Below are positions 42,351 to 50,343 of a stretch of DNA of 64,000 nucleotides, piece after piece. The position numbers and the translations under genes were made by a program. Below the pieces are notes generated by a model. It was not told the DNA's origin. It searched no databases and saw only the letters and a program-made list of their open reading frames with translations. Position 1 is the first letter of the stretch. Each line of letters starts with the position of its first letter. The DNA is from Nonomuraea fuscirosea (lineage in GTDB: Bacteria > Actinomycetota > Actinomycetes > Streptosporangiales > Streptosporangiaceae): the NCBI RefSeq assembly GCF_003001935.1, contig NZ_PVNG01000035.1:29401-93400 (forward strand), given 5' to 3'.

Positions 42351-43385
42351 ATGTTGCCCTGGTCCGCCGAGCTGGCCGGACGTCTCGATCACCACGTCGT
42401 CGACAGCGCGCTGCTGCGGGACAACCCCCTGGGCGATCCGCACGAGCGGCCCCTGGTCGTGTACGTCCCGCCGGGATACGACGACGACCCCGAGCGCCGC
42501 TACCCCTCCATCTACGTGCTGCTCGGCTACACCGGGCACGTCGCCATGTGGTTCAACCGGGCGCCGTTCCGCCAGCCGTACCCCGAGCTGGCCGACGCGT
42601 TGTTCGCCGGCGGCGACGTGCCGCCCGCCGTCGTCGTGTACGTCGACGCCTGGACCGCGCTCGGCGGCAGCCAGTACCTCGACTCGCCCGGCACCGGCCG
42701 CTACCACTCCTACCTGCGCGACGAGATCGTCCCGTACGTGGACGCGCACTACCGGACGATCGCCGACCGCGACCACCGCGCCGTCACCGGCAAGTCCAGC
42801 GGCGGCTACGGGGCCATGGTGAGCGCCATGCTGGCGCCCGACGTGTTCGGCGCGCTGGCCACGCACGCCGGCGACGCGCTGTTCGAGGTGGCCGCCCGGC
42901 CCAGCTTCCCGGGGCTGGCGCGCAGGCTGCGCGACATGTACGACGGCTCGTACGACACGTTCCTGACCGACTTCCGCGGCCGCCTGGCCGGCACCAAGGA
43001 GGGCGACCTCGAACTGCTGGAGATGTACGCCTACGCGGCCGCCTACTCCGCCGACGACGACGGCACCGTGCGGCTGCCGTTCGACGACACGGGCGCCGTC
43101 GTGCCCGAGGTCTGGCAGCGCTGGCTCGACCGCGACCCGGTCGTCATGGCCGGTGAGCCCCGCTACGCCGAGGCGCTGCGGTCGATGCGCGCCATCTGGG
43201 TCGACGCCGGCCGCCGCGACGAGTACTTCCTCGACTTCGGCGTCGTGGCGTTCCACCGGGCGGTGCAGACGGCGGGCGTGCCGGGCGAGCGGATCCACTT
43301 CGAGCTCTTCGACGCGGGTCACGGCGGCATCGAGTACCGCTACCCGCTCGCCCTCGCCTGGTTGTCGCGCCGGCTGAGCAAGTGA
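42351..43385 (+). CDS. Esterase, esterase D/enterochelin-esterase-like fold
   Basis: A 344-residue alpha/beta hydrolase of the putative-esterase (PF00756-like) type. RPLVVYVPPGYDDDPERRYPSIYVLLG is the usual first block and AVTGKSSGGYGAMVSAML holds the nucleophile Ser. VDAGRRDEYFLDFGVVAFHRAV and FELFDAGHGGIEYR supply the acid and His. ATG 42351 is preceded by GAAGGAGATCCC. It has no signal peptide, so it is probably cytoplasmic. It follows the amidohydrolase gene and the two may form an operon; the possible substrate is an acylated sugar or siderophore but nothing nearby decides this. Confidence 0.87.
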   Translation: MLPWSAELAGRLDHHVVDSALLRDNPLGDPHERPLVVYVPPGYDDDPERRYPSIYVLLGYTGHVAMWFNRAPFRQPYPELADALFAGGDVPPAVVVYVDAWTALGGSQYLDSPGTGRYHSYLRDEIVPYVDAHYRTIADRDHRAVTGKSSGGYGAMVSAMLAPDVFGALATHAGDALFEVAARPSFPGLARRLRDMYDGSYDTFLTDFRGRLAGTKEGDLELLEMYAYAAAYSADDDGTVRLPFDDTGAVVPEVWQRWLDRDPVVMAGEPRYAEALRSMRAIWVDAGRRDEYFLDFGVVAFHRAVQTAGVPGERIHFELFDAGHGGIEYRYPLALAWLSRRLSK

Positions 43386-43402
43386 TCGCCGCCCGGTCGT
43401 GG

Positions 43403-43428
43403 CGGTCACCGGCGGGCGCCGGTGACCG
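43403..43428. terminator. Hairpin after the esterase gene
   Basis: CGGTCACCGGCG and CGCCGGTGACCG, 12-bp perfect arms with only 2 bp between, lie 17 bp after the esterase stop and 13 bp before the next start. It is a terminator, or a structure hiding the next ribosome site. Confidence 0.6.
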
Positions 43429-43441
43429 TTAGGCTGCCGCA

Positions 43442-44140
43442 ATGGAACTGAAGGACCAGGTACGCGAGCTGCGCCGGCAGGGCAAGTCGCCCAAGGAGAT
43501 CGCCCGCGCGCTCAAGGTGTCCCCGTCGGTCGTCGCGCCGCTGGTGCGGGCCGTCGCCGCCGAAGCCGCCGGCGCCGCCGAGAGCGGCGACCCGGCCGAG
43601 GCCGAGGTCGTCGGCTGCTGGATCAACGCGGGCTGGAGCGAGGGGCTCGGCTTCGACCGGAGCACCGGCTGGGTGGACGACGCCCCCGACTCCGGCGCCG
43701 GCGGCGCGGTCTCCGTGCTCGTCGCCCGCCGCCACACGTGGGACCGGCTGTCGGTCTGCGGCTACCTGGCCGACGTCCACTGCCTGGGCGTGAAGAACGT
43801 CATCGGCCCCGACGTGCTCAACGACCGCGACCTCGTCCGTTTCCGCGAATACTTCTTCGGCGAGTACGCGGGCTGGCAGGAGGTGCCGATCGAGCTGGTC
43901 AGGCAGCTCGTGTACGGGTCCATCGACTACGCGCGCACCCTCGGTTTCGAGCCGGACGAGGGTTTCACGCTCGGCTCCGAACTGCTCGGCAAGTGGGAGG
44001 GCGGCTCGACGATCACGTTCGGCCGCGACGGCAAGCCCTTCTACCGGGAGGGCCCGCAGGACGACGGGGCCAAGGTCGTCCGCATGCTGCGGCGCAGGCT
44101 CGCCGACGACGAGTTCGGCTACGTCCTCGCGGGGCAGTGA
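43442..44140 (+). CDS. Helix-turn-helix protein with a conserved C-terminal domain, function unknown
   Basis: A 232-residue protein. Residues 1-45 form a small resolvase-like helix-turn-helix (ELRRQGKSPKEIARALKVSPSVVAPLVRAV). The rest is an alpha/beta domain with GCWINAGWSEGLGFD, VSVLVARRHTWDRLSVCGYLADVHCLGVKNVIGP and RQLVYGSIDYARTLGFEPD. I have seen this two-part protein in other actinomycetes annotated as hypothetical. The helix-turn-helix is weak as a DNA binder and may serve protein contacts. The start is 13 bp after a hairpin. Its stop lies at the edge of 33-bp tandem repeats that run into the end of alkB on the other strand. Confidence 0.8.
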   Translation: MELKDQVRELRRQGKSPKEIARALKVSPSVVAPLVRAVAAEAAGAAESGDPAEAEVVGCWINAGWSEGLGFDRSTGWVDDAPDSGAGGAVSVLVARRHTWDRLSVCGYLADVHCLGVKNVIGPDVLNDRDLVRFREYFFGEYAGWQEVPIELVRQLVYGSIDYARTLGFEPDEGFTLGSELLGKWEGGSTITFGRDGKPFYREGPQDDGAKVVRMLRRRLADDEFGYVLAGQ

Positions 44141-44247
44141 CGCGCTTCGACCGTCGCAGGATGGTGACGCGCCTCGGCCCGCGTCATCTCAGGCCGGTGA
44201 TGTGCTTCGGCCCGCGTCATCGCAGGCCGGTGACGCGCATCGTCAGG
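44135..44247. repeat. 33-bp tandem repeats spanning two convergent gene ends
   Basis: Two near-identical 33-bp units (44163-44195 and 44196-44228), flanked by partial units at about 44135-44162 and 44229-44247. They cover the stop of the 43442 gene on one side and the last codons of alkB on the other. Confidence 0.8.
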
Positions 44248-44939
44248 TTGAGCCGGCCGGAGGTCAGTCCGGTGGCGGGATCGCCCGTCCCCGGGTAGAC
44301 CTTCGGCACGCCGTGGTAGGCGAAGCGCGACGGCCCGCCGAACACGAACAGGTCGCCCGAGGCGAGCCGCACGTCGGTGTACGGGCGGCCGCGCGTCTCG
44401 GGGTTGCCGAAGCGGAAGAGGCAGGCGTCGCCGATGCTCAGCGACACCACGGGGGCGTCGGACTTCTCGTCCTTGTCCTGGTGCATGCCCATCTTCGCCT
44501 CGCCGTCGTAGAAGTTGATCAGCGCGGTGTCGGGTTCGTACGTGTCAGGTTCGTACGCGTTGGGCCCGTACGCGGCGGGCTCGTACTGCTGGGACGTGGT
44601 CGATCCGCCGTCGGCGCTCTCGGCGCGGGCGGCGGGGCCGTAGGCGTCGGACAGGGCGCGGCGGCCCAGGTCGGCCAGCCAGCCGGGGAAGTCCGCCACC
44701 TGCCGGCCGTTCACGTCGTGGGCCAGGCGGGTGTACCGGTACGGCTGCCAGTGCCAGCCCACGCAGACGGTCTGGACCGACATGACGCCGCCCCTCGGCA
44801 GCACGGTGTGCCGGATCGGCACGGGACCCTGGGCCCAGGCGCGGCAGGCGTCCACGAGGTGGCGCTGCTCGTCGAGCGTGAGCCAGCCGGGGACGTGGAC
44901 CGCGCCGGGGGCGATCTCTCTTGGGGGGAGGGGGATCAC
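44217..44939 (-). CDS. alkB: AlkB-type 2-oxoglutarate/Fe(II) DNA repair dioxygenase
   Basis: A 240-residue AlkB homologue that oxidatively removes methyl groups from 1-methyladenine and 3-methylcytosine. The iron ligands are His153 and Asp155 in MHQDKDEKSD, identical to the E. coli motif, and His209 (FAYHGV). The 2-oxoglutarate-binding arginines lie in RLNLTMR (229-235). Residues 119-138 carry four 5-residue repeats (YEPAA, YGPNA, YEPDT, YEPDT), an insertion just before ALINFYDG. GTG 44939 overlaps the stop of the preceding gene (GTGA). It is the last gene of the four-gene alkylation-repair operon. Confidence 0.93.
   Translation of the reverse strand: MIPLPPREIAPGAVHVPGWLTLDEQRHLVDACRAWAQGPVPIRHTVLPRGGVMSVQTVCVGWHWQPYRYTRLAHDVNGRQVADFPGWLADLGRRALSDAYGPAARAESADGGSTTSQQYEPAAYGPNAYEPDTYEPDTALINFYDGEAKMGMHQDKDEKSDAPVVSLSIGDACLFRFGNPETRGRPYTDVRLASGDLFVFGGPSRFAYHGVPKVYPGTGDPATGLTSGRLNLTMRVTGLR
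44529..44588. repeat. Coding 15-bp tandem repeat inside alkB
   Basis: Four 15-bp units starting at 44529, 44544, 44559 and 44574 (GTCGGGTTCGTAC-type), encoding pentapeptides of the form Y-x-P-x-x on the minus strand. The frame is kept. Confidence 0.8.
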
Positions 44940-45430
44940 GATATTTCCCGAAAAATCACGTTTCGGCCGATTTGCCAGGCATTTCCGTCGTGGTCGGCAC
45001 CGCGCATGCCCTCCAGTGTCCCAGGCGGGGCCAGCGCGACCGCGCGGGCGGTGGCGGCGAAGCCGTACGTACGGGCAGGATCCCAGTCGGTGCTGCGCCG
45101 CAGCCGCTCGCTCATACCGGCCCATCCGAGCGGTGCGCCGGCCACCACCCAGGCGTCCGGCTCGCCCGCCGTGAACCGCCTGGCCTGCCGCAACCAGGAG
45201 GCCGCCCGCTCCGGCCAGCCGATCACCGCCAGCACCGTCCCCTCCCAGGTCCGCGCGAACGCCTCGGCGGCGGGCCCGGCATCCCGCCCATGCCCGACCA
45301 CGACCGTACGAGCGCCCTGCCTTCGGACAAGCTCGACAACCCGCGCCAACTCCACCGCCCCGAACCCGTCCGTCGCCGCACCGAGCCGGTCTCCTGCCGC
45401 CCCGAACCCGTCCGCCTCCCTCTCCTTCAT
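44936..45430 (-). CDS. Unknown protein of the alkylation-repair operon
   Basis: A 164-residue soluble protein. The N-terminus contains a duplicated DGFGAA motif (residues 7-27). The body reads ARVVELVRRQGARTVVVGHGRD, TVLAVIGWPERAASWLRQARRF, DAWVVAGAPLGWAGMSERLRRSTDWDPARTYGFAATARAV, then ends GADHDGNAWQIGRNVIFREIS. The alternation of strands and helices suggests a Rossmann-like or periplasmic-binding-like fold, but I cannot name the family. TGATG and GTGA overlaps tie it to the oxygenase before and alkB after, so it is made with repair enzymes. A nuclease, sensor or accessory role is possible; none is shown. Confidence 0.72.
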   Translation of the reverse strand: MKEREADGFGAAGDRLGAATDGFGAVELARVVELVRRQGARTVVVGHGRDAGPAAEAFARTWEGTVLAVIGWPERAASWLRQARRFTAGEPDAWVVAGAPLGWAGMSERLRRSTDWDPARTYGFAATARAVALAPPGTLEGMRGADHDGNAWQIGRNVIFREIS

Positions 45431-46140
45431 CACTTGGCGTCGTGGAAGACGAGGCCCAGCGTGTGGCGCAGGCCGGAGCGTACGGTGCTCACCCCGTGCC
45501 GCACCGGCGAGGCCGACCAGCCGCGCGCCGACCGGACCGGCCGGTCCCGCGTGGTGAAGATCAGTCCGTGCCCCTGCGGCAACAGCGTCACCGTGCCCCG
45601 CGACTGCGCCCGGGGCCGCTGCTCGACCAGCAGGAACTCGCCCCCGGTGTAGTCCGCGCCGGGCCGGTCCAGCCCGATCACCACCTGCAGCGGGAAGACC
45701 AGGTCCCCGTACAGGTCGCGGTGCAGGGCGTTCCAGTCGTCGCTCCGGTAGCGCAGCAGGATCGGCGTCGGCCGCGTCTGGCCGGCTGCGTGACACATGT
45801 CCAGCCATTCACCGAAATCGTCCGGCCACGGCGCGGGCTGCCCCAGCCTGGCCGCCCAGTCCCGGGCGATCGGCAGCAGCCGGGGATAGAACGCCGCCCG
45901 CAGCCCTTCGACCAGCGGCGGGAGCGGGTGGTCGAAGTACCGGTACTGCCCGGCGCCGAACCGGTAGCGCTCCATGTCGATGGTGGCCCGGAAGAATTCC
46001 ACCTCCTCGTACAATCCGGCGATCTGCCGGCATTCCTCCGGGGTGAGCACCTGCGGCGTCAGCGCGCACCCGTACGCGTCCAGCTCTCCGGCCAGCCCGG
46101 CCCAGTCGGCCCGCTCGACCTGGTCCAGCGTCTTCGTCAT
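45430..46140 (-). CDS. Second 2OG-Fe(II) oxygenase of the repair operon
   Basis: A 236-residue double-stranded-beta-helix oxygenase unlike AlkB in sequence. Likely iron ligands: His140 and Asp142 (ALHRDLYGD) and His215 (RHGVSTV); Arg225 (RSGLRHTLGL) should bind 2-oxoglutarate. The N-terminal half (VLTPEECRQIAGLYEEVEFFRATIDMERYRFGAGQYRYFDHPLP) covers the substrate. TRPTPILLRYRSDDWNALHRDLYGDLVFPLQVVIGLD is the central core. It lies between ogt and the unknown gene, overlapping each (ATGA and TGATG). This type is usually annotated only as 2OG-Fe(II) oxygenase; location makes alkylated nucleic acid or protein a good candidate substrate. Confidence 0.87.
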   Translation of the reverse strand: MTKTLDQVERADWAGLAGELDAYGCALTPQVLTPEECRQIAGLYEEVEFFRATIDMERYRFGAGQYRYFDHPLPPLVEGLRAAFYPRLLPIARDWAARLGQPAPWPDDFGEWLDMCHAAGQTRPTPILLRYRSDDWNALHRDLYGDLVFPLQVVIGLDRPGADYTGGEFLLVEQRPRAQSRGTVTLLPQGHGLIFTTRDRPVRSARGWSASPVRHGVSTVRSGLRHTLGLVFHDAK

Positions 46141-46625
46141 GAGGTGCTCCAGAGCTGGGGCTGCAGCACGCCTTCGAGCGTGAGCAGGGCGTGCTTGCGT
46201 TCGAGGCCGCCCGCGTACCCGGTCAGAGCGCCGTTCGCGGCGACGACGCGGTGGCAGGGCAGGACGAGGAGCAGCGGGTTCGCGCCGACGGCGGCCCCGA
46301 CGGCGCGGACCCGGTCGGCGGGCGCGCCGATGCGCGCGGCCAGCGCGCCGTAGCTGATCGTGGTGCCGTACGGCAGCACCGCCACCGCCGCCCACACCCG
46401 CTCGTGGAAGGTGCTGCCTCGCGTGGAGAACGGCAGGTCGAACACGGTACGCTCGCCCGCGAAGTACTCGCCGAGCTGCCGCTCCGCCGCGGCGAACGCG
46501 CGCGGCTCACGCCGCCACCCGTCCCGCGCCGAGCTCACGTCGAACGACACGCGGGTCAGCACGGAACCGTCCCCGGCGAGCAGGATCTCGCCCAGCGGGC
46601 TGTCGATCGTGGTGTAGATGTCCAT
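46137..46625 (-). CDS. ogt: Methylated-DNA-[protein]-cysteine S-methyltransferase
   Basis: A 162-residue suicide methyltransferase that takes methyl groups from O6-methylguanine. The acceptor is Cys124 in LVLPCHRVVAANG. The helix-turn-helix LPYGTTISYGALAARIG and the Asn hinge region VGAAVGANP precede it, with TFHERVW in place of the usual FQxxVW. It lacks the Ada N-terminal zinc domain, hence Ogt-type. ATG 46625 follows TAGAGGGT. It is the first gene of the operon and its stop overlaps the next ATG by 4 nt. The divergent lysophospholipase start lies 132 bp away. Confidence 0.93.
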   Translation of the reverse strand: MDIYTTIDSPLGEILLAGDGSVLTRVSFDVSSARDGWRREPRAFAAAERQLGEYFAGERTVFDLPFSTRGSTFHERVWAAVAVLPYGTTISYGALAARIGAPADRVRAVGAAVGANPLLLVLPCHRVVAANGALTGYAGGLERKHALLTLEGVLQPQLWSTS

Positions 46626-46757
46626 ACCCTCTACAACACCGCCGCGCCCGTCCAGGGCAGCGATTTTCGGACATCGCGGCACCCCTTTTCCCGCCCGGAT
46701 TGGACGATCATCGAACGGGAAGCGTACGCTCACCGCAGTTGCGAGCTAGGAGTGAGC

Positions 46758-47576
46758 ATGGCCGAGTCGCGCGAGCACACCTTCACCGGCGCCAAGGGCC
46801 GCATCACGGTCCGCGCATGGCCCCGTGACCTGCCCCGATACCTCGCCATCCTGGTCCACGGCTACGGCGAGCACATCGGCCGCTACGAGTACGTGGCCGG
46901 CCGCCTCGTCCGCCACGGCGCCGCCGTCTACGGCCTCGACCACATGGGCCACGGCAGGTCGGAGGGTGATCGGGCGCTCATCGAGGACTTCGAGGACGTG
47001 GTCACCGACGTGCACACCGTCGAGGAGCAGGCCAGGGCCGACCATCCCGGCGTCCCCGTCGTCGTGATCGGCCACTCGATGGGCGGCATGATCGCCGCCC
47101 GCTACGCCCAGCGCTACGCCTCCGGCCTGACCGCGCTCGTCCTGTCCGGGCCGGTGATCGGGGAGTGGGCGATCGTGCCCGAACTGCTCACGTACGAGGA
47201 GCCGCCGGACACCCCCATCGACCCCGCCACCCTCTCCCGCGACCCGTCCGTCGGGGCCGCGTACGCCGAGGACCCGCTGGTGTGGCACGGGCCGTTCAGG
47301 CGCACGACGCTGGACGCGTTCGCGACGGCGCTGGACACGATCGCCAAGGGCGGCACGTTCGGCGCGCTGCCCACGCTGTGGGTGCACGGGGAGGACGACC
47401 AGCTCGTCCCGCTGCCCGGCAGCCGCTCGGGCATCGACGCCGTGAGAGGCGGCGACCTCACGGAACGGATCTACCCGGGGGCCAGGCACGAGGTGTTCAA
47501 CGAGACCAACAAGGACGAGGTCCTGGCCGACGTGACCTCCTTCATCGACCGCACCCTCCCCACCGGACCCTTCTGA
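46758..47576 (+). CDS. Alpha/beta hydrolase, monoacylglycerol lipase/lysophospholipase type
   Basis: A 272-residue hydrolase of the Hydrolase_4 family. LAILVHGYGEHIGRYEYVAGRL is the oxyanion block, VYGLDHMGHGRSEGDRALIEDFEDVV the signature after it, and VVVIGHSMGGMIAARYA the nucleophile elbow. LPTLWVHGEDDQLVPLPGSR carries the acid, and PGARHEVFNE the His. ATG 46758 has TAGGAGTGAG upstream. No signal peptide is present. The product should cleave monoglycerides or lysophospholipids. Its stop codon sits in an 11-bp tandem duplication. Confidence 0.92.
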   Translation: MAESREHTFTGAKGRITVRAWPRDLPRYLAILVHGYGEHIGRYEYVAGRLVRHGAAVYGLDHMGHGRSEGDRALIEDFEDVVTDVHTVEEQARADHPGVPVVVIGHSMGGMIAARYAQRYASGLTALVLSGPVIGEWAIVPELLTYEEPPDTPIDPATLSRDPSVGAAYAEDPLVWHGPFRRTTLDAFATALDTIAKGGTFGALPTLWVHGEDDQLVPLPGSRSGIDAVRGGDLTERIYPGARHEVFNETNKDEVLADVTSFIDRTLPTGPF

Positions 47577-47591
47577 CCCCCTTCTGACCCC
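47569..47591. repeat. Tandem duplicate of a stop-codon region
   Basis: CCTTCTGACCCC occurs at 47569-47580 and 47580-47591, so a second in-register stop lies 11 bp after the lipase stop. C-rich drifted copies (GCGATCCCTC) follow to about 47660. Confidence 0.65.
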
Positions 47592-47778
47592 TGCGATCCC
47601 TCTGGCCCGTCGCGATCCCTGACCCTCGGACTCCTGCGACCCCTCCGTTCCCTCCGACTCCTCCGAGAGTGGCGCTCTTCGGCTCGGCGGGAGCGCCGCC
47701 CCTCAGCATCGGCGGGAAAGCCGGCCTCCGCGTCTGACCGAAGATCCTCCGGTACCGCAAGTCAGGCCGGTTGCCGGG

Positions 47779-48450
47779 TCACTTGACGAGCAGCCAGGCA
47801 TGCCCTGAGCCGCTGGTCCGGGTGAGCTCGACCTTCCAGCATCCCGGCTTCGGGAACACGAACCCGGTGCCCCACTCCTGCCCGGGCCGCCTCCAGTTCG
47901 ATCCTCCGTGCTGCTCAGGCCCCCAGGCCAGCTTGGCGGTGCTCCCGTCCGGCAGCGTGGCGCGTACCCGCAACGGCCCTTCACCGGTCATCCGCCACAC
48001 GATCTTGATCTCCTTCTTCCGGCTGAGCGGGGGCTGCCCGACGAACAGCAACCCCCACAACTCGGCGCCCTGAGCCGTCCCCCGCACCTCAGGAAACCCC
48101 TCACCCAGGAACACCGGCGTGCCGTTGCACCCTTTCCCCTCGCTCACCACGGGAGTCGCCCCACTCGCGGAAGGAATCGCCGCCGGGCTCCCCTCCGGGG
48201 CTGCCGTGCCGCTCTCGCCGGCGGACCGGGCCGTACCGGAAGCCCTGGCAGCGCCCTCACCCGACCCGCCCCCGCCCGCACACCCGCCGACGACCCCCAC
48301 CACCACCGAACAGACCACCAGCACCCGCAGCGCCCTCACCCGCAGGCCGTTGCCACCGAGCAGGCCACCACCACTGAACAGCCCGGCAGCCCCCACAGCG
48401 CGCTCACTCCGGACCCTCCACCGCCGCACCATCAACCTCATCAACCTCAT
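47779..48450 (-). CDS. Putative lipoprotein, function unknown
   Basis: A protein of up to 223 residues. A hydrophobic stretch ALRVLVVCSVVVGVVGGC (about 40-57) ends in a lipobox with Cys57, followed by a Ser/Ala/Gly-rich linker of about 40 residues. An extracellular beta-rich domain then begins CNGTPVFLGEGFPEVRG and ends WKVELTRTSGSGHAWLLVK. ATG 48450 has AAGGGG upstream and gives an unusually long basic N-tail; GTG 48339 would give a normal 187-residue lipoprotein. The region before the start contains ATGAGGTTG twice. The downstream order after the CocE gene suggests co-transcription. I cannot name the family. Confidence 0.65.
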   Translation of the reverse strand: MRLMRLMVRRWRVRSERAVGAAGLFSGGGLLGGNGLRVRALRVLVVCSVVVGVVGGCAGGGGSGEGAARASGTARSAGESGTAAPEGSPAAIPSASGATPVVSEGKGCNGTPVFLGEGFPEVRGTAQGAELWGLLFVGQPPLSRKKEIKIVWRMTGEGPLRVRATLPDGSTAKLAWGPEQHGGSNWRRPGQEWGTGFVFPKPGCWKVELTRTSGSGHAWLLVK

Positions 48451-48578
48451 CGCCGCAACCGCCCCTTCCCTTCACCTCCCTTACTCGCGCTCAACGGGAA
48501 AGGTTCCGAAGGGGACGATTCATCTCTCTTCCCTCTTCGCGCCCAGCGGAAAGGTCCGCCACTGAGGTCGTACCAGCG

Positions 48579-50204
48579 TCATCCCTCGAACACGGGCAGC
48601 ATGAGCGACGACGGATGCTCCGCGTCATGAAAGATCTCGAAGCGCGTCGGCCGGGTCCGCACCGCTTCCCCCACCGGCTCCCCGGTCCCGTGGTTGCGCG
48701 CGAACCGGGGGAACGCCCCGCCCGCCACCTGCACCCGCAGCCGGTGTCCGGGCTGGAACCGGTACCCGGTCGGCTGCAACTCGACCTCGGCCCTGACCAC
48801 GCCCTCTTTCCCGGGCGGCAGTCGCAGGATGCCGTCGGTGACGTTGCGCGACACGCCGTCCCGATCGACGTCGCACAACCGGACGAACAGGTCGGCGTAC
48901 CCGGTGTCGGTGCGTACGTGGACGGTGGCCGTGACAGGCCCGATCAGGTCGAGCCGGCGGGGGAGCGGCGCGCCGGTGTAGACGAGCACGTCGGGGCGAG
49001 CCTCGACGGCGCGGTTGTCGCGCTGCTTCGACTCCCGCATGTCGAGCAGCGGCCCGCCGGGCGAGCGCGTGGGACGCGCGGGATCGTAGGTGAACCCGTC
49101 GGGCCCGCCCGTCCCCGGCCCGTCCCAGCCGAGCGCTCGACGACCCAGCAGGTGCAGCTCGGCCGGTACGGAGCGCGGCGGCGGCCAGCTGTCGAAGTCG
49201 AGCCAGGCGCCGGCCCCTTGGAGGTAGAGCCGTACCGGGGAGCGCTGGAGCTGGGCGGTGTCTCCGAGCAGGTGCGCCGACAACCAGGACACCTCCTCGG
49301 CCAGGAGCGCCCGCATTGCGCCCAGGTCGTGCCCCCAGGGGCCGATCAGGATCCGGCTGTGCCGCCCGGCCGCGCGCAGGGCCGCGAAGTCACGCAGCTG
49401 CGCGGGCAGCAGCAGGTCCCACCAGCCGGTCACCATGCTGGTCGGCGTATTCATCGCGGCGGCGGTGGCGGTGTGGTCGGTGTCGGCCCAGAAGGGGTCG
49501 TCCGCCTCGGTGTGGGCGGCGGCGTCGCGCAGGAACGGCACCCGCTTGCCGATGGCGGCCATGTCGGACCGGCCGATCGGCACGTGCGCCATGGCGCGCC
49601 GCACCCGGCTCTCGCGGCGCGGGTTCGGCAGCAGCCCGCTCAGCCACGCGTCCTCCTGCGTGCCGAGCAGCGCCGCCCAGGTCAGCAGGTTGTGCAGGGC
49701 GAACACGCCGCCCGGATAGAACGTCGTCCTGAACTCGCCGGCCGTCACCCCCAGGCACATGGCCTCCAACGGCGGGTCGAGGTAGGGGCCGATCGCCCAC
49801 TGCGTGTACCCCAGGTAGCTCGCCCCGGCCGTCGCCAGCCGCCCGTCGCACCAGGGCTGCTCGCGCAGCCAGGCGGCGGTGGCGAGACCGTCCTCCTTCT
49901 CCTGGCGGAAGGCCGAGAACCGGCCGCCCGAGCTGAACGTGCCCCTGACGTCCTGCACGACCACCTGCATGCCGCGCCGGGCCAGCACGCGGGCGGTGCC
50001 GGTGACGTCGAGCTTGTGCTTGCCGTACGGAGTCCGCAGCAGCACCACCGGGAGCCGCTCGGACCCGCGCGGACGGTAACGGTCGGCGCGCAGGACGACG
50101 CCGTCGGGCATCGGCACGCGCAGCTCACGGACGACCTCGATGTCAGGCGTCGTGGCCTCGGGCAGACCGAGGAGTCGGTCGAACAGCCGGCTGAGCATGC
50201 CCAT
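48579..50204 (-). CDS. CocE/NonD family hydrolase (X-Pro dipeptidyl-peptidase-like)
   Basis: A 541-residue serine hydrolase. Order: alpha/beta core (ELRVPMPDGVVLRADRYRP, VVLLRTPYGKHKLD, VVVQDVRGTFSSGGRFSAF), nucleophile in LATAGASYLGYTQW, His near RILIGPWGHDLG, then the C-terminal jelly-roll X-Pro domain (TATVHVRTDTGYADLFVRLCDVD, RLRVQVAGGAFPRFARNHGTGE). ATG 50204 follows AAAGGAT. The family includes cocaine esterase, glutaryl-acylase-like and X-Pro peptidases; the substrate is open. No signal peptide is seen. Confidence 0.92.
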   Translation of the reverse strand: MGMLSRLFDRLLGLPEATTPDIEVVRELRVPMPDGVVLRADRYRPRGSERLPVVLLRTPYGKHKLDVTGTARVLARRGMQVVVQDVRGTFSSGGRFSAFRQEKEDGLATAAWLREQPWCDGRLATAGASYLGYTQWAIGPYLDPPLEAMCLGVTAGEFRTTFYPGGVFALHNLLTWAALLGTQEDAWLSGLLPNPRRESRVRRAMAHVPIGRSDMAAIGKRVPFLRDAAAHTEADDPFWADTDHTATAAAMNTPTSMVTGWWDLLLPAQLRDFAALRAAGRHSRILIGPWGHDLGAMRALLAEEVSWLSAHLLGDTAQLQRSPVRLYLQGAGAWLDFDSWPPPRSVPAELHLLGRRALGWDGPGTGGPDGFTYDPARPTRSPGGPLLDMRESKQRDNRAVEARPDVLVYTGAPLPRRLDLIGPVTATVHVRTDTGYADLFVRLCDVDRDGVSRNVTDGILRLPPGKEGVVRAEVELQPTGYRFQPGHRLRVQVAGGAFPRFARNHGTGEPVGEAVRTRPTRFEIFHDAEHPSSLMLPVFEG

Positions 50205-50343
50205 GACAGATCCTTTCGCTCCCGGCCCAGAGTACGACTCACCAGGCAGCAAATGCGGACATACCCGACACCGTCTCGGAAACGCTCGCACGAGGACGAT
50301 GACTTTTCCGCCCGCCCTGGGTCTGCACCTACGAGGAGGCGTT

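Noticed and set aside
46191..46757. N-terminal extension of the lipase to 461 residues
   Set aside because: The upstream part is antisense to ogt and of shadow composition. ATG 46758 has a good ribosome site and matches the family start.
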